DNA from: Burkholderiales bacterium
Lineage (GTDB): Bacteria > Pseudomonadota > Gammaproteobacteria > Burkholderiales > Burkholderiaceae
Length of the DNA: 15,393 bases
Direction of reading: 5' to 3'
NCBI GenBank assembly: GCA_947371645.1
Contig: CANBQJ010000077.1
Span: forward strand, 1-15,393
Shown: one piece after another, positions 1 to 7,785 of the stretch
Numbering within the stretch: position 1 is the stretch's first letter
Layout: each line of letters starts with the position of its first letter
Program-made: the position numbers and the translations under genes
Notes under the pieces: model-generated
The model's input: the letters and a program-made list of their open reading frames with translations, nothing else
Database searches by the model: none
Told to the model about the DNA's origin: nothing

Positions 1-1
1 A

Positions 2-124
2 GAGGTGATGCTGCTGGGCATGGGCAGCCACTTCGAGCTGTGGGACGCCGAGCGCTACGCCGCACACGAGGCGGCCGTGATGGCCCAGCCCATGCCCCAG
101 GTTCTGTCGGACTTCTCTTTCTGA
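2..124 (+). CDS. mraZ: MraZ, C-terminal end (partial at window edge)
   Basis: The last 40 codons of a reading frame that enters from the left edge and stops with TGA at 122-124. The peptide contains [10 protein letters not shown] followed by AERYAAHE, which matches the end of the second SpoVT/AbrB-like domain of MraZ, where a G-x-x-x-HFELWD-x-x-x-W/Y pattern is typical. MraZ is a ring-forming DNA-binding protein that regulates its own dcw operon by binding repeats upstream of mraZ; that promoter region lies outside the window. Its position directly before rsmH is the usual one. The short tail ([12 protein letters not shown]) is unremarkable. The N-terminal domain cannot be assessed. The identification rests on one motif plus synteny and is nevertheless secure. 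Confidence 0.9.
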   Translation, partial: EVMLLGMGSHFELWDAERYAAHEAAVMAQPMPQVLSDFSF

Positions 125-129
125 CCGCC

Positions 130-1245
130 ATGGCGCAACAGCCCACCCCTTTGCGGCACCAGACGGTCTTGCTGCACGAAGCAGTGCAGGCCTTGTGGGA
201 TGAGGCTGGCCCGGTGCCCGATGGTGTCTATGTGGACGCCACCTTTGGGCGCGGCGGGCATTCGCGCCTGATCCTGTCTCAGCTGGGCCCGCAAGCCCGC
301 CTGATCGCGCTGGACCGCGACCCTGAGGCCATCGCCCATGCCAAAGAGGGTGAGCATGCCATCACCGACCCGCGCTTCCAGATTGCGCACGCGGCCTTCT
401 CTGGCTGGGCCGAGGCCGTGGGCGAGCTGGGCGTGGCGCAGGTGCAGGGGCTCTTGATGGACATCGGCGTGTCGTCGCCACAGATCGACACCCCGGAGCG
501 TGGCTTCAGCTTCCGCTTCGATGCGCCGCTGGACATGCGCATGGACACCACGCAGGGTGAAAGCGCTGCCGACTTCCTGGCCCGCGCCGACGTCGACGAG
601 ATCGCCCACGTCATCCACACCTATGGCGAAGAGCGCTTTGCCAAGCCCGTTGCGCGTGCGATCGTCGCCCGCCGTGAAGAAGGTCAGCCCCTGCAGACCA
701 CGGGGGAGCTGTCTGCGCTGGTGGCCCGCGTGGTCAAGACCCGCGAACACGGGCAAGACCCGGCCACGCGCACCTTCCAGGCCCTGCGCATCCAGGTCAA
801 CCGCGAACTGGGCGAGCTGGAAGACGCGCTCGACAGCGCGCTCAAGCACCTGGCCCCCGGCGGCCGCCTGGCCGTGATCAGTTTCCATTCGCTGGAAGAC
901 CGCATCGTCAAGACCTTCATCGCGCGCCACAGCCGCGAAGAGGTGGACCGCCGCGTGCCTTTTGCCGAGCCTCGGCCGCTGATGCTGCATGCCCTGGCGC
1001 GGATCAAGCCGTCTGACGAAGAGGTGTCGGCCAACCCGCGCTCGCGCTCTGCCGTGCTGCGCGTGGCCGAGCGCAGCGATGTGCCATACAGCGAGCAGCT
1101 CATGGCGGCCACGCAGCCAGCGTCGGCCCGCAAGGCGACGGTCAAGCCCAAGCCAGCCAAGCCTGCCAAGCCAGGCAGCAAGCCAGCCCAGCATGGCAAG
1201 CCTGCGGGCAAAACACCTGGCAAGCCGCGGGGAGGCCGCGCATGA
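130..1245 (+). CDS. rsmH: 16S rRNA (cytosine(1402)-N4)-methyltransferase RsmH (MraW)
   Basis: A 371-residue SAM-dependent methyltransferase that adds the N4-methyl group to C1402 in the 16S rRNA P-site region. Visible motifs are the SAM-binding loop [10 protein letters not shown] (36-45), LDRDP (61-65), [10 protein letters not shown] (111-120), RGFSFR (124-129), DMRMD (135-139), [15 protein letters not shown] (213-227), [15 protein letters not shown] (244-258) and [10 protein letters not shown] (302-311). The ATG at 130 is chosen because [19 protein letters not shown] matches the family start. The same frame is open upstream to an ATG at 40, but that would overlap mraZ by 85 nt and add unrelated sequence. 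The start lies 5 nt after the mraZ stop and has no clear Shine-Dalgarno sequence, so coupling to mraZ is likely. The protein is about 58 residues longer than the 313-residue E. coli enzyme, mostly because of a Lys/Pro/Ala/Gly-rich tail (about 328-371). Confidence 0.97.
   Translation: MAQQPTPLRHQTVLLHEAVQALWDEAGPVPDGVYVDATFGRGGHSRLILSQLGPQARLIALDRDPEAIAHAKEGEHAITDPRFQIAHAAFSGWAEAVGELGVAQVQGLLMDIGVSSPQIDTPERGFSFRFDAPLDMRMDTTQGESAADFLARADVDEIAHVIHTYGEERFAKPVARAIVARREEGQPLQTTGELSALVARVVKTREHGQDPATRTFQALRIQVNRELGELEDALDSALKHLAPGGRLAVISFHSLEDRIVKTFIARHSREEVDRRVPFAEPRPLMLHALARIKPSDEEVSANPRSRSAVLRVAERSDVPYSEQLMAATQPASARKATVKPKPAKPAKPGSKPAQHGKPAGKTPGKPRGGRA
1111..1245 (+). repeat. Lys-Pro-Ala low-complexity tail of RsmH
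   Basis: Codons 328-371 of rsmH encode a basic, disorder-promoting tail made of imperfect [13 protein letters not shown] and GKTPGKP units. At DNA level it shows irregular repeats of AAGCCAGCC/AAGCCTGCC-like words between about 1142 and 1222. It follows the last conserved methyltransferase motif ([10 protein letters not shown], 302-311), so it is an appendage rather than part of the catalytic fold. Its function is unknown; RNA or ribosome contact is only an inference from the charge. Confidence 0.75.
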
Positions 1246-1598
1246 TGCTGCGCCTCAACATCCTCCTGGCCATGGGCTTGCTGGGCAGCTGCTTCTGGCT
1301 GGTGCGCAGCAGCCACGACTCGCGCCAGTTGTTTGTGGAGCTGGAGAAGGCGCAGGCCGAGTCCCACAACCTGCAGATCGAAGAAGAGCGACTGCAGCTG
1401 GACAAGCGGGCCCAGGCCACGCTGGGCCGGGTGGAAGACTTGGCCAAGCGCCACCTGCACATGCGCAACCACTCGCCCGAGATCACCCACCTGGTGAAGT
1501 CGCAAGGCGAAGGCCCGGTGGACACGGGTGCCGACAGCACCATGCCCGCTAACCCCGCCACGGCCGCCGCGACCGCCTCCCAAGGGGGCAAGCCATGA
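1242..1598 (+). CDS. ftsL: Cell division protein FtsL
   Basis: A 118-residue bitopic membrane protein of the FtsQLB divisome subcomplex, which activates septal synthesis by FtsWI. Residues 1-4 are a very short cytoplasmic part. Residues about 5-22 ([17 protein letters not shown]) form one membrane segment. Residues about 26-68 are rich in E, K, Q and L with heptad-like spacing, consistent with the periplasmic coiled coil that pairs with FtsB. The tail after about residue 85 is Ala/Thr/Pro-rich and probably disordered. FtsL is poorly conserved in sequence, so the call leans on topology, length and position between rsmH and ftsI. The start overlaps the rsmH stop as ATGA (1242-1245) and has a strong GGGGAGG Shine-Dalgarno sequence at 1229-1235, 6 nt upstream. 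Confidence 0.93.
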   Translation: MMLRLNILLAMGLLGSCFWLVRSSHDSRQLFVELEKAQAESHNLQIEEERLQLDKRAQATLGRVEDLAKRHLHMRNHSPEITHLVKSQGEGPVDTGADSTMPANPATAAATASQGGKP

Positions 1599-3508
1599 GC
1601 CGCATCGGTGACCTGTTTCGCCGCCGCATGGGCCGCCCCCGCAAGCAGAGCCAGGGCGCCATGCCGGCGGTGCGTTACGCCACCAGCCCGCTGCTGGCCT
1701 CACGCACGCCCACCTGGCGGGTGAAATTCATGATCGGCGCCATCGGCCTGGGGTTCGCCGTGCTCGTCGGGCGCGCCACCTGGATCCAGATCATCCACAC
1801 CGACTTCTACCTGCAGCAAGGTGCCAGCCGCTACGAGCGCCGCATCGACCTGCCGGCCAACCGGGGTCGCATCCTCGATCGCCATGGCGACCTGCTGGCT
1901 TCCAGCGTGCCCGTGCCTTCGTACTGGGCCATCCCCAAAGACATGACGGCCAGCCGCGACGAGCTGCGCGCCCTGGCCCACGCACTGGGCATGCCGCTGG
2001 ACGAGCTCGGCCGCCGCCTGGACAGCAACCCCAACTTCGTGTGGCTCAAGCGCAAGGTCGACAGCGAGTCGGCCGCGGCCGTCAATGCGCTCAAGCTCAA
2101 GGGCGTGAGCAGCGTCGACGAGTTCAACCGCATCTACCCCGAAGGTGAAGCCGCCGCCCACGTCGTGGGCTTCACCAACATCGAAGACGAAGGCCAGGAA
2201 GGCATCGAGCTGGCCTACCAGCAGCTGCTCTCCGGCCAGGGTGGTTCGCGCCACGTCATCAAGGACCGTCTGGGCCGCGTGGTCGAGGCCGTGGGCGACC
2301 TGGTGCCCGCCACCGACGGCCAGAACGTGCGCCTGTCGATCGATGCCAAGATCCAGTTCAACGCCTACCAGCGCATCCGCGACGCCGTGCTGGAGCACAA
2401 GGCCAAGGCCGGCAGCGTGGTGGTGCTCGACGCCGTGACCGGCGAGGTGCTGGCCCTGGCCAACGTGCCCAGCTACCTGCCTGGCGACCGCCGCAACCTC
2501 ACGGGCGCGCAACTGCGCAACCGTGCGCTGACCGACACCTTCGAGCCGGGCTCCACCATGAAGCCCCTGATCATTTCACTGGCCCTGGAGACCGGCCGCG
2601 TCAAGCCTGACACCCTCATCGCCACCTACCCGGGCAAGCTGACGATCGACGGCTCCACCATCTCGGACTCGCACCCCCATGGCGACCTGACCGTCGAAGA
2701 GGTCATCCAGAAGTCCAGCAACGTGGGCACGGCCAAGATCGCGCTGCAGATGCAGCCCCGCGAGATGTGGGAAATGTTCACCGCCGTGGGCCTGGGCCAG
2801 AAGCCCCAGCTGGGCTTCCCCGGTGTGGTGACCGGCCGCCTGCGGCCCTACAAGTCCTGGCGCCGCATCGAGCAGGTCACCATGAGCTATGGCTACGGCC
2901 TCTCGGCCAGCCTCTTCCAGCTGGCCCACGCCTACACCGTGTTCGCGCGTGATGGCGAACTCATCCCCGTGACCCTGATCAAGCGTGACGACCCGTTCGC
3001 CGAGCCGCGCCACCTGGGTGTGGACGGCAAGGTGCCCAAGGCCTTCAAGGTGGCCGCCACGGCCGAGGGCGGCGTGGAAGCGCCCAGCGACGATGAGCCC
3101 ACCCCTGTTCACGGCGTGCGCGTGTTCTCGCCAGAGACCATCCGCGCCGTGCGCCACATGCTCAACCTCGTGACCTTGCCCGGCGGCACCGCGCCCAAGG
3201 CCCAGACCCAGGGCTACAGCGTGGGCGGCAAGACCGGTACCGCGCACAAGCAAGAGGGCAAGGGCTATTCGGGCAACAAGTATCGCGCCTGGTTCGTGGG
3301 CATTGCGCCCATCAGCAAGCCGCGCATTGTCGTGGCCGTGATGGTCGACGAGCCCAGCAACGGCGTGTACTTCGGTGGCGACGTGGCCGCGCCGGTGTTC
3401 AGCCAGGTGGTGCAGCAGACGCTCAGCCGCCTGGGTGTGTTGCCTGATCAGGAAGTGAAGAGCCAGATCACGGCCACGGCCGTCCCTGCAGAGGTGGAGA
3501 GCTTCTGA
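1595..3508 (+). CDS. ftsI: Septal peptidoglycan transpeptidase FtsI (PBP3)
   Basis: A 637-residue class B penicillin-binding protein that crosslinks septal peptidoglycan as partner of FtsW. A cytoplasmic segment of about 43 residues rich in Arg and Lys precedes one membrane helix (about 44-66). The pedestal domain follows, starting near RRIDLPANRGRILDRHG (82-98). The transpeptidase domain carries all three active-site motifs: S320-T-M-K323 with the nucleophilic serine, S374-S-N376, and K546-T-G-T549. The protein is about 50 residues longer than E. coli FtsI (588). Much of the excess is a loop at about 470-507 (VDGKVPKAFKVAATAEGG and an acidic SDDEP stretch) before the conserved VFSPETIRAVRHML segment. 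The start overlaps the ftsL stop as ATGA, with a G-rich Shine-Dalgarno (GGGGG, 1584-1588). It is a beta-lactam target by family. Confidence 0.98.
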   Translation: MSRIGDLFRRRMGRPRKQSQGAMPAVRYATSPLLASRTPTWRVKFMIGAIGLGFAVLVGRATWIQIIHTDFYLQQGASRYERRIDLPANRGRILDRHGDLLASSVPVPSYWAIPKDMTASRDELRALAHALGMPLDELGRRLDSNPNFVWLKRKVDSESAAAVNALKLKGVSSVDEFNRIYPEGEAAAHVVGFTNIEDEGQEGIELAYQQLLSGQGGSRHVIKDRLGRVVEAVGDLVPATDGQNVRLSIDAKIQFNAYQRIRDAVLEHKAKAGSVVVLDAVTGEVLALANVPSYLPGDRRNLTGAQLRNRALTDTFEPGSTMKPLIISLALETGRVKPDTLIATYPGKLTIDGSTISDSHPHGDLTVEEVIQKSSNVGTAKIALQMQPREMWEMFTAVGLGQKPQLGFPGVVTGRLRPYKSWRRIEQVTMSYGYGLSASLFQLAHAYTVFARDGELIPVTLIKRDDPFAEPRHLGVDGKVPKAFKVAATAEGGVEAPSDDEPTPVHGVRVFSPETIRAVRHMLNLVTLPGGTAPKAQTQGYSVGGKTGTAHKQEGKGYSGNKYRAWFVGIAPISKPRIVVAVMVDEPSNGVYFGGDVAAPVFSQVVQQTLSRLGVLPDQEVKSQITATAVPAEVESF

Positions 3509-5148
3509 TGACGGCGCACACCCTCACGCTCCCCATGCTGGACAGCACCGCCGAGGCGCTGGACTGGCTGCGCGCGCGCGCCGTGGGGGCGCTGACGGTG
3601 GACAGCCGCGCCGTGCCTGCTTCGCGTGAGCAGGCCGTCGCCTTCATCGCCTGGCCCGGTGCCGCGCGCGACGGCCGTGCCTTCGTGGCTCAGGCCCTGC
3701 GCGATGGCGCCGTGGCCTGCCTGGTCGAAGCCGACGGTGTGGCTGCTCACGTGGATGCCTGGCAGGCCGCAGGCTTGCTGCAGCATGTGGCCGCAGTGCG
3801 TGGCCTCAAGGCCCGCAGTGCCGAGATCGCGCATGGCTTTTATGGCGAACCCAGCGCCGCCTTGCAGGTGGTGGCCGTGACCGGCACCAATGGCAAGACT
3901 TCCACGTCGTGGTGGACGGCCCAGGCCCTGAGCGCATTGGGCCAGCCCGCCGGGGTGGTGGGCACCCTGGGCGTGGGCCGCCTGGACACGGGCATCGTGC
4001 CCACCGGGCTGACCACGCCCGACCCCATCACCCTGCACGCCACCTTCCGCGCCTTTGTGGACCAGGGCCTGAAGGCTGCGGCCATCGAGGCCTCGTCCAT
4101 CGGCCTGGAAGAGCTGCGCCTGCACGCCACGCACATCAGCGTGGCCCAGTTCACCAACTTCACGCAAGACCACCTGGACTACCACGGCAGCATGGCCGCC
4201 TACTGGCAGGCCAAGCGTGCCTTGTTCGACTGGCCTGGCCTGAAGGCTGCTGTCATCCACCAGGACGATGCCATGGGCCCGGCGCTGATCGAGCATGCCA
4301 TCAGCCGTAGTCTGGACGTCTGGGCCTATGGCTGCCGCCAACATGCCGCGCCCGAAGGCAGCCCGCTGCGCCTGATCGCCAGTGGCGTCACGCACCTGGC
4401 CCATGGCCTGGCCTTTGATGTCACCGAGCGCAGCGCCAGCGGCGCCCAGGTGGTGGCGCAAGCCAGCGTGCAGGCCCCCGTGATTGGCGACTTCAACGTG
4501 GCCAACCTGCTGGCCGTGATCGGCGCCTTGCGTGCGCTGGGCCACGGCCTGGCCGATGCGGCCCGTGTGTGCGCCCAGCTGAAGGCCGTGCCGGGTCGCA
4601 TGCAATTGGTCGATGTGGATGCAGCGGGGGGCATGCCCACCGCCTTGCCCCTGGCCGTGGTGGACTACGCCCACACGCCCGACGCGCTGGACAAGGTCTT
4701 GCAATCGCTGCGACCCGTGGCCCAAGCCCGAGGCGGCCGCCTGTGGTGTGTCTTTGGCTGTGGTGGTGACCGCGATGCCTCCAAGCGCCCGCTGATGGGC
4801 GCCTTGGCTGCACGCCTGGCCGACCAGGTGGTGCTCACCAGCGACAACCCGCGCAGCGAATCGCCAGCATTCATCCTGTCGCAGATCCTGGCGGGCGTGA
4901 TGGGCCTGGCTGCGCGCGACGCCGTGGACGTCATCGAAGACCGCCGCGCCGCCATCGCTCATGCCCTGAGCCAGGCCGATGCCCGCGATGTGGTGCTGCT
5001 GGCCGGCAAGGGCCACGAGGCCACGCAGGACGTGGCCGGCATGAAGCACCCGTTTTCCGATGTGGACGAAGCGCGCACTGCCTTGCTGGCGCGCCGCGAT
5101 GGCACGCAGACCACGACCGCATCAGCCCAGGGCGGTGCCGCCGCATGA
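3508..5148 (+). CDS. murE: UDP-MurNAc-L-Ala-D-Glu:meso-diaminopimelate ligase MurE
   Basis: A 546-residue cytoplasmic Mur ligase that adds the third stem-peptide residue in an ATP-dependent reaction. The N-terminal domain contains TVDSRAVPA (30-38). The ATP-binding loop is VTGTNGKTSTS (124-134, K130). The central domain has TTPDP (169-173) and FTQDHLDYHGSM (218-229), followed by K236 at the position of the carbamylated lysine. The C-terminal domain has VVDYAHTPDAL (384-394), VFGCGGDRD (415-423), D446-N-P-R449 and GKGHE (500-504). DNPR is the signature for meso-diaminopimelate rather than lysine, so the peptidoglycan is Gram-negative type. The protein is about 50 residues longer than E. coli MurE (495). 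The start shares one base with the ftsI stop (TGATG, 3506-3510), with a GGAG at 3496-3499 upstream. Confidence 0.98.
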   Translation: MTAHTLTLPMLDSTAEALDWLRARAVGALTVDSRAVPASREQAVAFIAWPGAARDGRAFVAQALRDGAVACLVEADGVAAHVDAWQAAGLLQHVAAVRGLKARSAEIAHGFYGEPSAALQVVAVTGTNGKTSTSWWTAQALSALGQPAGVVGTLGVGRLDTGIVPTGLTTPDPITLHATFRAFVDQGLKAAAIEASSIGLEELRLHATHISVAQFTNFTQDHLDYHGSMAAYWQAKRALFDWPGLKAAVIHQDDAMGPALIEHAISRSLDVWAYGCRQHAAPEGSPLRLIASGVTHLAHGLAFDVTERSASGAQVVAQASVQAPVIGDFNVANLLAVIGALRALGHGLADAARVCAQLKAVPGRMQLVDVDAAGGMPTALPLAVVDYAHTPDALDKVLQSLRPVAQARGGRLWCVFGCGGDRDASKRPLMGALAARLADQVVLTSDNPRSESPAFILSQILAGVMGLAARDAVDVIEDRRAAIAHALSQADARDVVLLAGKGHEATQDVAGMKHPFSDVDEARTALLARRDGTQTTTASAQGGAAA

Positions 5149-6605
5149 GCACCACCACCACCCCGATCATGATGACCCTGGGTCTGGCCCATGCGCTGCT
5201 GCCTGGCTCCGTGCTGCACGGCGACCCGGCCACGCCCATCGGCCGCGTGCACACCGACACGCGCACGTTGCAAGCGGGCGACCTGTTCGTGGCCCTGCGC
5301 GGCGAACGCTTCGATGCCCACGACTTCCTGCCCCAGGCGCCGGCGGCTGGCGCGGTGGCTGTGCTCGTGCAGGGGGGCATCGACGCCTGCGGCCTGCCCG
5401 GCCTGGTGGTCAACGACACCCGAGCAGCCCTGGGCTGGCTGGCGGCCGGTTGGCGCGCGCGCTTCAGCATCCCGCTGATTGGCGTCACCGGCAGCAACGG
5501 CAAGACCACGGTCACGCAGATGATTGCGGCCGTGCTGCGCGCCTGGGTGGCCTCGCAAGGCCTGCCCGAGGCCTCGCTGGCCACGCAAGGCAACTACAAC
5601 AACGAGATCGGTGTGCCGCTCACGCTGCTGCGCCTGCGCGAGGGCGTCCACCGCTGCGCCGTGGTCGAGCTGGGCATGAACCACCCCGGCGAGATCGCCC
5701 AGCTGTCGGCGATTGCCGCGCCCACCGTGGCCCTGGTGAACAACGCCCAGCGCGAGCACCAGGAGTTCATGCACACGGTTGAGGCCGTGGCCCGTGAGAA
5801 CGGCGCCGTGTTGCAGGCCTTGTCGCGCAGTGGCGTGGCCGTGTTCCCGGCCGACGACGACCACACCGCCATCTGGCGCGAGCTGGCCAACGGCTACCCC
5901 CAATACGACTTCGCCACCACCGGTGAGGCGGCCGTCACCGGCAGCGCCACCTGGCAGGCCGAGCCCAGCCCTCACTGGCAGATCACGCTGCACACGGCCA
6001 AGGGCGATGCCCAGGTGAGCCTCAACATGGCCGGCGCCCACAATGTGCGCAATGCCCTGGCCGCCACCGCCGCAGCCTTGGGTGCGGGCGTGCCGCTGGA
6101 CGTGATCGCGCAAGGCCTGTCGGCCTTCGAGCCGGTCAAGGGCCGCTCGCAGCTGCGCAGCGCCCACATCGGTCGCCAGGCCATCACGCTGGTGGACGAC
6201 AGCTACAACGCCAACCCCGATTCCGTGCGCGCCGCGATCGACATGCTGGCCGGCCTGCCCGGTCCGCACTGGCTGGTGCTGGGCGACATGGGCGAGGTGG
6301 GCACCCAAGGCCCCGCCTTCCACGAAGAAGTGGGCCAGTACGCCCGTGAACGCGGCATCGCCCACATCTGGACCGCTGGCGCCCTGTGCGTGCACACCGC
6401 CGAAGCAGCCCGCCAGCGCCAGGCTGGTCAGGCCTTGCCTGAGGTTCAACATTTTGCGCAGGCCGCCGACATCGTCGCCGCCCTGTCTGCCCAACCCGAT
6501 CTGCAGGCCGCCCCACGTGTGGCCGCGGTGCTGGTCAAAGGTTCTCGCTTCATGAAGATGGAACAAGTCGTCGCTGCCCTGACGGGAGGTGCCCATGCTG
6601 CTTAG
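5145..6605 (+). CDS. murF: UDP-MurNAc-tripeptide:D-alanyl-D-alanine ligase MurF
   Basis: A 486-residue cytoplasmic ligase that attaches the D-Ala-D-Ala dipeptide made by Ddl, completing UDP-MurNAc-pentapeptide. Recognisable parts are [17 protein letters not shown] (35-51) in the N-terminal domain, the ATP loop [12 protein letters not shown] (111-122, K120), the [14 protein letters not shown] segment (149-162), [11 protein letters not shown] (174-184), [10 protein letters not shown] (199-208), [12 protein letters not shown] (296-307), [10 protein letters not shown] (351-360), LGDMGEVG (379-386) and KGSR (465-468). N219, in ARENGAVL, seems to sit where E. coli MurF has the carbamylated lysine (see findings). 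The start overlaps the murE stop as ATGA (5145-5148); the Shine-Dalgarno is weak (AGGGCGG, 5129-5135). Length is slightly above E. coli MurF (452). Confidence 0.97.
   Translation: MSTTTTPIMMTLGLAHALLPGSVLHGDPATPIGRVHTDTRTLQAGDLFVALRGERFDAHDFLPQAPAAGAVAVLVQGGIDACGLPGLVVNDTRAALGWLAAGWRARFSIPLIGVTGSNGKTTVTQMIAAVLRAWVASQGLPEASLATQGNYNNEIGVPLTLLRLREGVHRCAVVELGMNHPGEIAQLSAIAAPTVALVNNAQREHQEFMHTVEAVARENGAVLQALSRSGVAVFPADDDHTAIWRELANGYPQYDFATTGEAAVTGSATWQAEPSPHWQITLHTAKGDAQVSLNMAGAHNVRNALAATAAALGAGVPLDVIAQGLSAFEPVKGRSQLRSAHIGRQAITLVDDSYNANPDSVRAAIDMLAGLPGPHWLVLGDMGEVGTQGPAFHEEVGQYARERGIAHIWTAGALCVHTAEAARQRQAGQALPEVQHFAQAADIVAALSAQPDLQAAPRVAAVLVKGSRFMKMEQVVAALTGGAHAA
6584..6589 (+). promoter_or_regulatory. 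Shine-Dalgarno GGGAGG deciding the mraY start
   Basis: GGGAGG lies at 6584-6589 inside the end of murF, 5 nt before the ATG at 6595. An in-frame GTG at 6589 overlaps this element and so cannot use it, which favours the ATG. Confidence 0.75.
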
Positions 6606-7773
6606 CCTGGCGCTGTGGCTGCAAAAGCTGCACCCCGAATGGGGCTTCCTGCGGGTCTTCAACTACCTGACCTTCCGCTCGGTGATGGCCGCCATGACCG
6701 CGCTGGTGCTGGGCCTGGTCCTGGGCCCCTGGGTGATCCGCAAGCTCACCGAGCTCAAGATCGGTCAGCCCATCCGCAGCTACGGCATGGAGTCGCACCT
6801 CACCAAGCGTGGCACGCCCACCATGGGAGGCGCGCTCATCTTGCTGTGCATCGGCTTGTCCACCCTGCTGTGGTTCGACTGGGCCAACCGCTTCGTGTGG
6901 ATCGTGATGATCGTGACCCTGGGCTTCGGGGCCATCGGCTGGGCCGACGACTGGCGCAAGGTGGTCAAGAAGGACCCGGAGGGCATGCCCTCGCGCGAGA
7001 AGTACTTCTGGCAGTCGATCATCGGCCTGGTCGCGGCCATTTACCTGGCCTTCAGCGTCTCAGAGACCAACAACCTGCGCGTGATCGAGCTCTTCTTCCG
7101 CTGGATCGCCTCGGGTTTCTCCAACGACCTGCCCCCGAAGGCCGACCTGATCGTGCCCTTCTTCAAGACGGTCAGCTACCCCCTGGGGGTATGGGGCTTC
7201 ATGGCATTGACCTACATCGTGATCGTGGGCACCAGCAACGCGGTCAACCTCACCGACGGCCTGGACGGCCTGGCCATCATGCCGGCCGTGATGGTGTCGA
7301 CGTCCCTGGGTATTTTTTGCTACGTGACGGGCAACGCGGTGTTCGCCAAATACCTGCTGCTGCCGCACATCCCCGGGGCGGGTGAACTGCTGGTGTTCTG
7401 CGCGGCGCTGGCCGGGGCGGGGCTGGCCTTCCTGTGGTTCAACGCTTACCCGGCGCAGGTTTTCATGGGCGACGTGGGCGCGCTGGCCCTGGGTGGTGCC
7501 CTGGGCACCATCGCCGTGATCGTGCGCCAGGAGATCGTGCTGGCCTTCATGGGCGGCGTCTTCGTGCTCGAAGCCCTGTCGGTGATGCTGCAGGTCAGCT
7601 ACTTCAAGTACACCAAGAAGAAGTACGGCGAAGGCCGCCGCATCTTCCTGATGGCGCCGCTGCACCACCATTTCGAGAAATCCGGCTGGAAAGAGACGCA
7701 GGTCGTGGTCCGCTTCTGGATCATCACCATGCTGCTGTGCCTGCTGGGCCTGTCCACCCTCAAGCTGCGCTGA
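6595..7773 (+). CDS. mraY: Phospho-MurNAc-pentapeptide transferase MraY (lipid I synthase)
   Basis: A 392-residue polytopic inner-membrane enzyme that transfers phospho-MurNAc-pentapeptide from UDP to undecaprenyl phosphate. The start [12 protein letters not shown] resembles E. coli MraY, and an upstream in-frame GTG at 6589 is rejected on ribosome-binding-site spacing. Motifs are KRGTPTMGG (71-79), the aspartate pair D118-D119 in [20 protein letters not shown] (215-226), [11 protein letters not shown] (290-300, catalytic-site D293) and the [10 protein letters not shown] box (353-362). About ten hydrophobic segments are visible. It is longer than E. coli MraY (360); the extra residues are mainly in a loop at about 155-190 ([15 protein letters not shown] and following). 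The 5' end overlaps murF by 11 nt. Confidence 0.98.
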   Translation: MLLSLALWLQKLHPEWGFLRVFNYLTFRSVMAAMTALVLGLVLGPWVIRKLTELKIGQPIRSYGMESHLTKRGTPTMGGALILLCIGLSTLLWFDWANRFVWIVMIVTLGFGAIGWADDWRKVVKKDPEGMPSREKYFWQSIIGLVAAIYLAFSVSETNNLRVIELFFRWIASGFSNDLPPKADLIVPFFKTVSYPLGVWGFMALTYIVIVGTSNAVNLTDGLDGLAIMPAVMVSTSLGIFCYVTGNAVFAKYLLLPHIPGAGELLVFCAALAGAGLAFLWFNAYPAQVFMGDVGALALGGALGTIAVIVRQEIVLAFMGGVFVLEALSVMLQVSYFKYTKKKYGEGRRIFLMAPLHHHFEKSGWKETQVVVRFWIITMLLCLLGLSTLKLR

Positions 7774-7785
7774 ACACACGCCGCC
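7774..7785 (+). promoter_or_regulatory. Shine-Dalgarno-less A/C-rich leader before murD
   Basis: The 12-nt spacer ACACACGCCGCC between the mraY stop and the murD ATG contains no purine-rich Shine-Dalgarno sequence, and the preceding end of mraY (CTCAAGCTGCGCTGA) offers none either. It resembles the leaders before ftsQ and ftsA. Termination-reinitiation from mraY is the simplest explanation of how murD is translated. Confidence 0.45.

Noticed and set aside
40..129. An upstream start for rsmH at 40
   Set aside because: The extra 30 residues are unrelated to RsmH and lie within the mraZ coding end. The ATG at 130 matches the family start.
6589..6594. GTG at 6589 as the mraY start
   Set aside because: It overlaps the GGGAGG element, which is ideally spaced for the ATG at 6595, and the family start matches the ATG.
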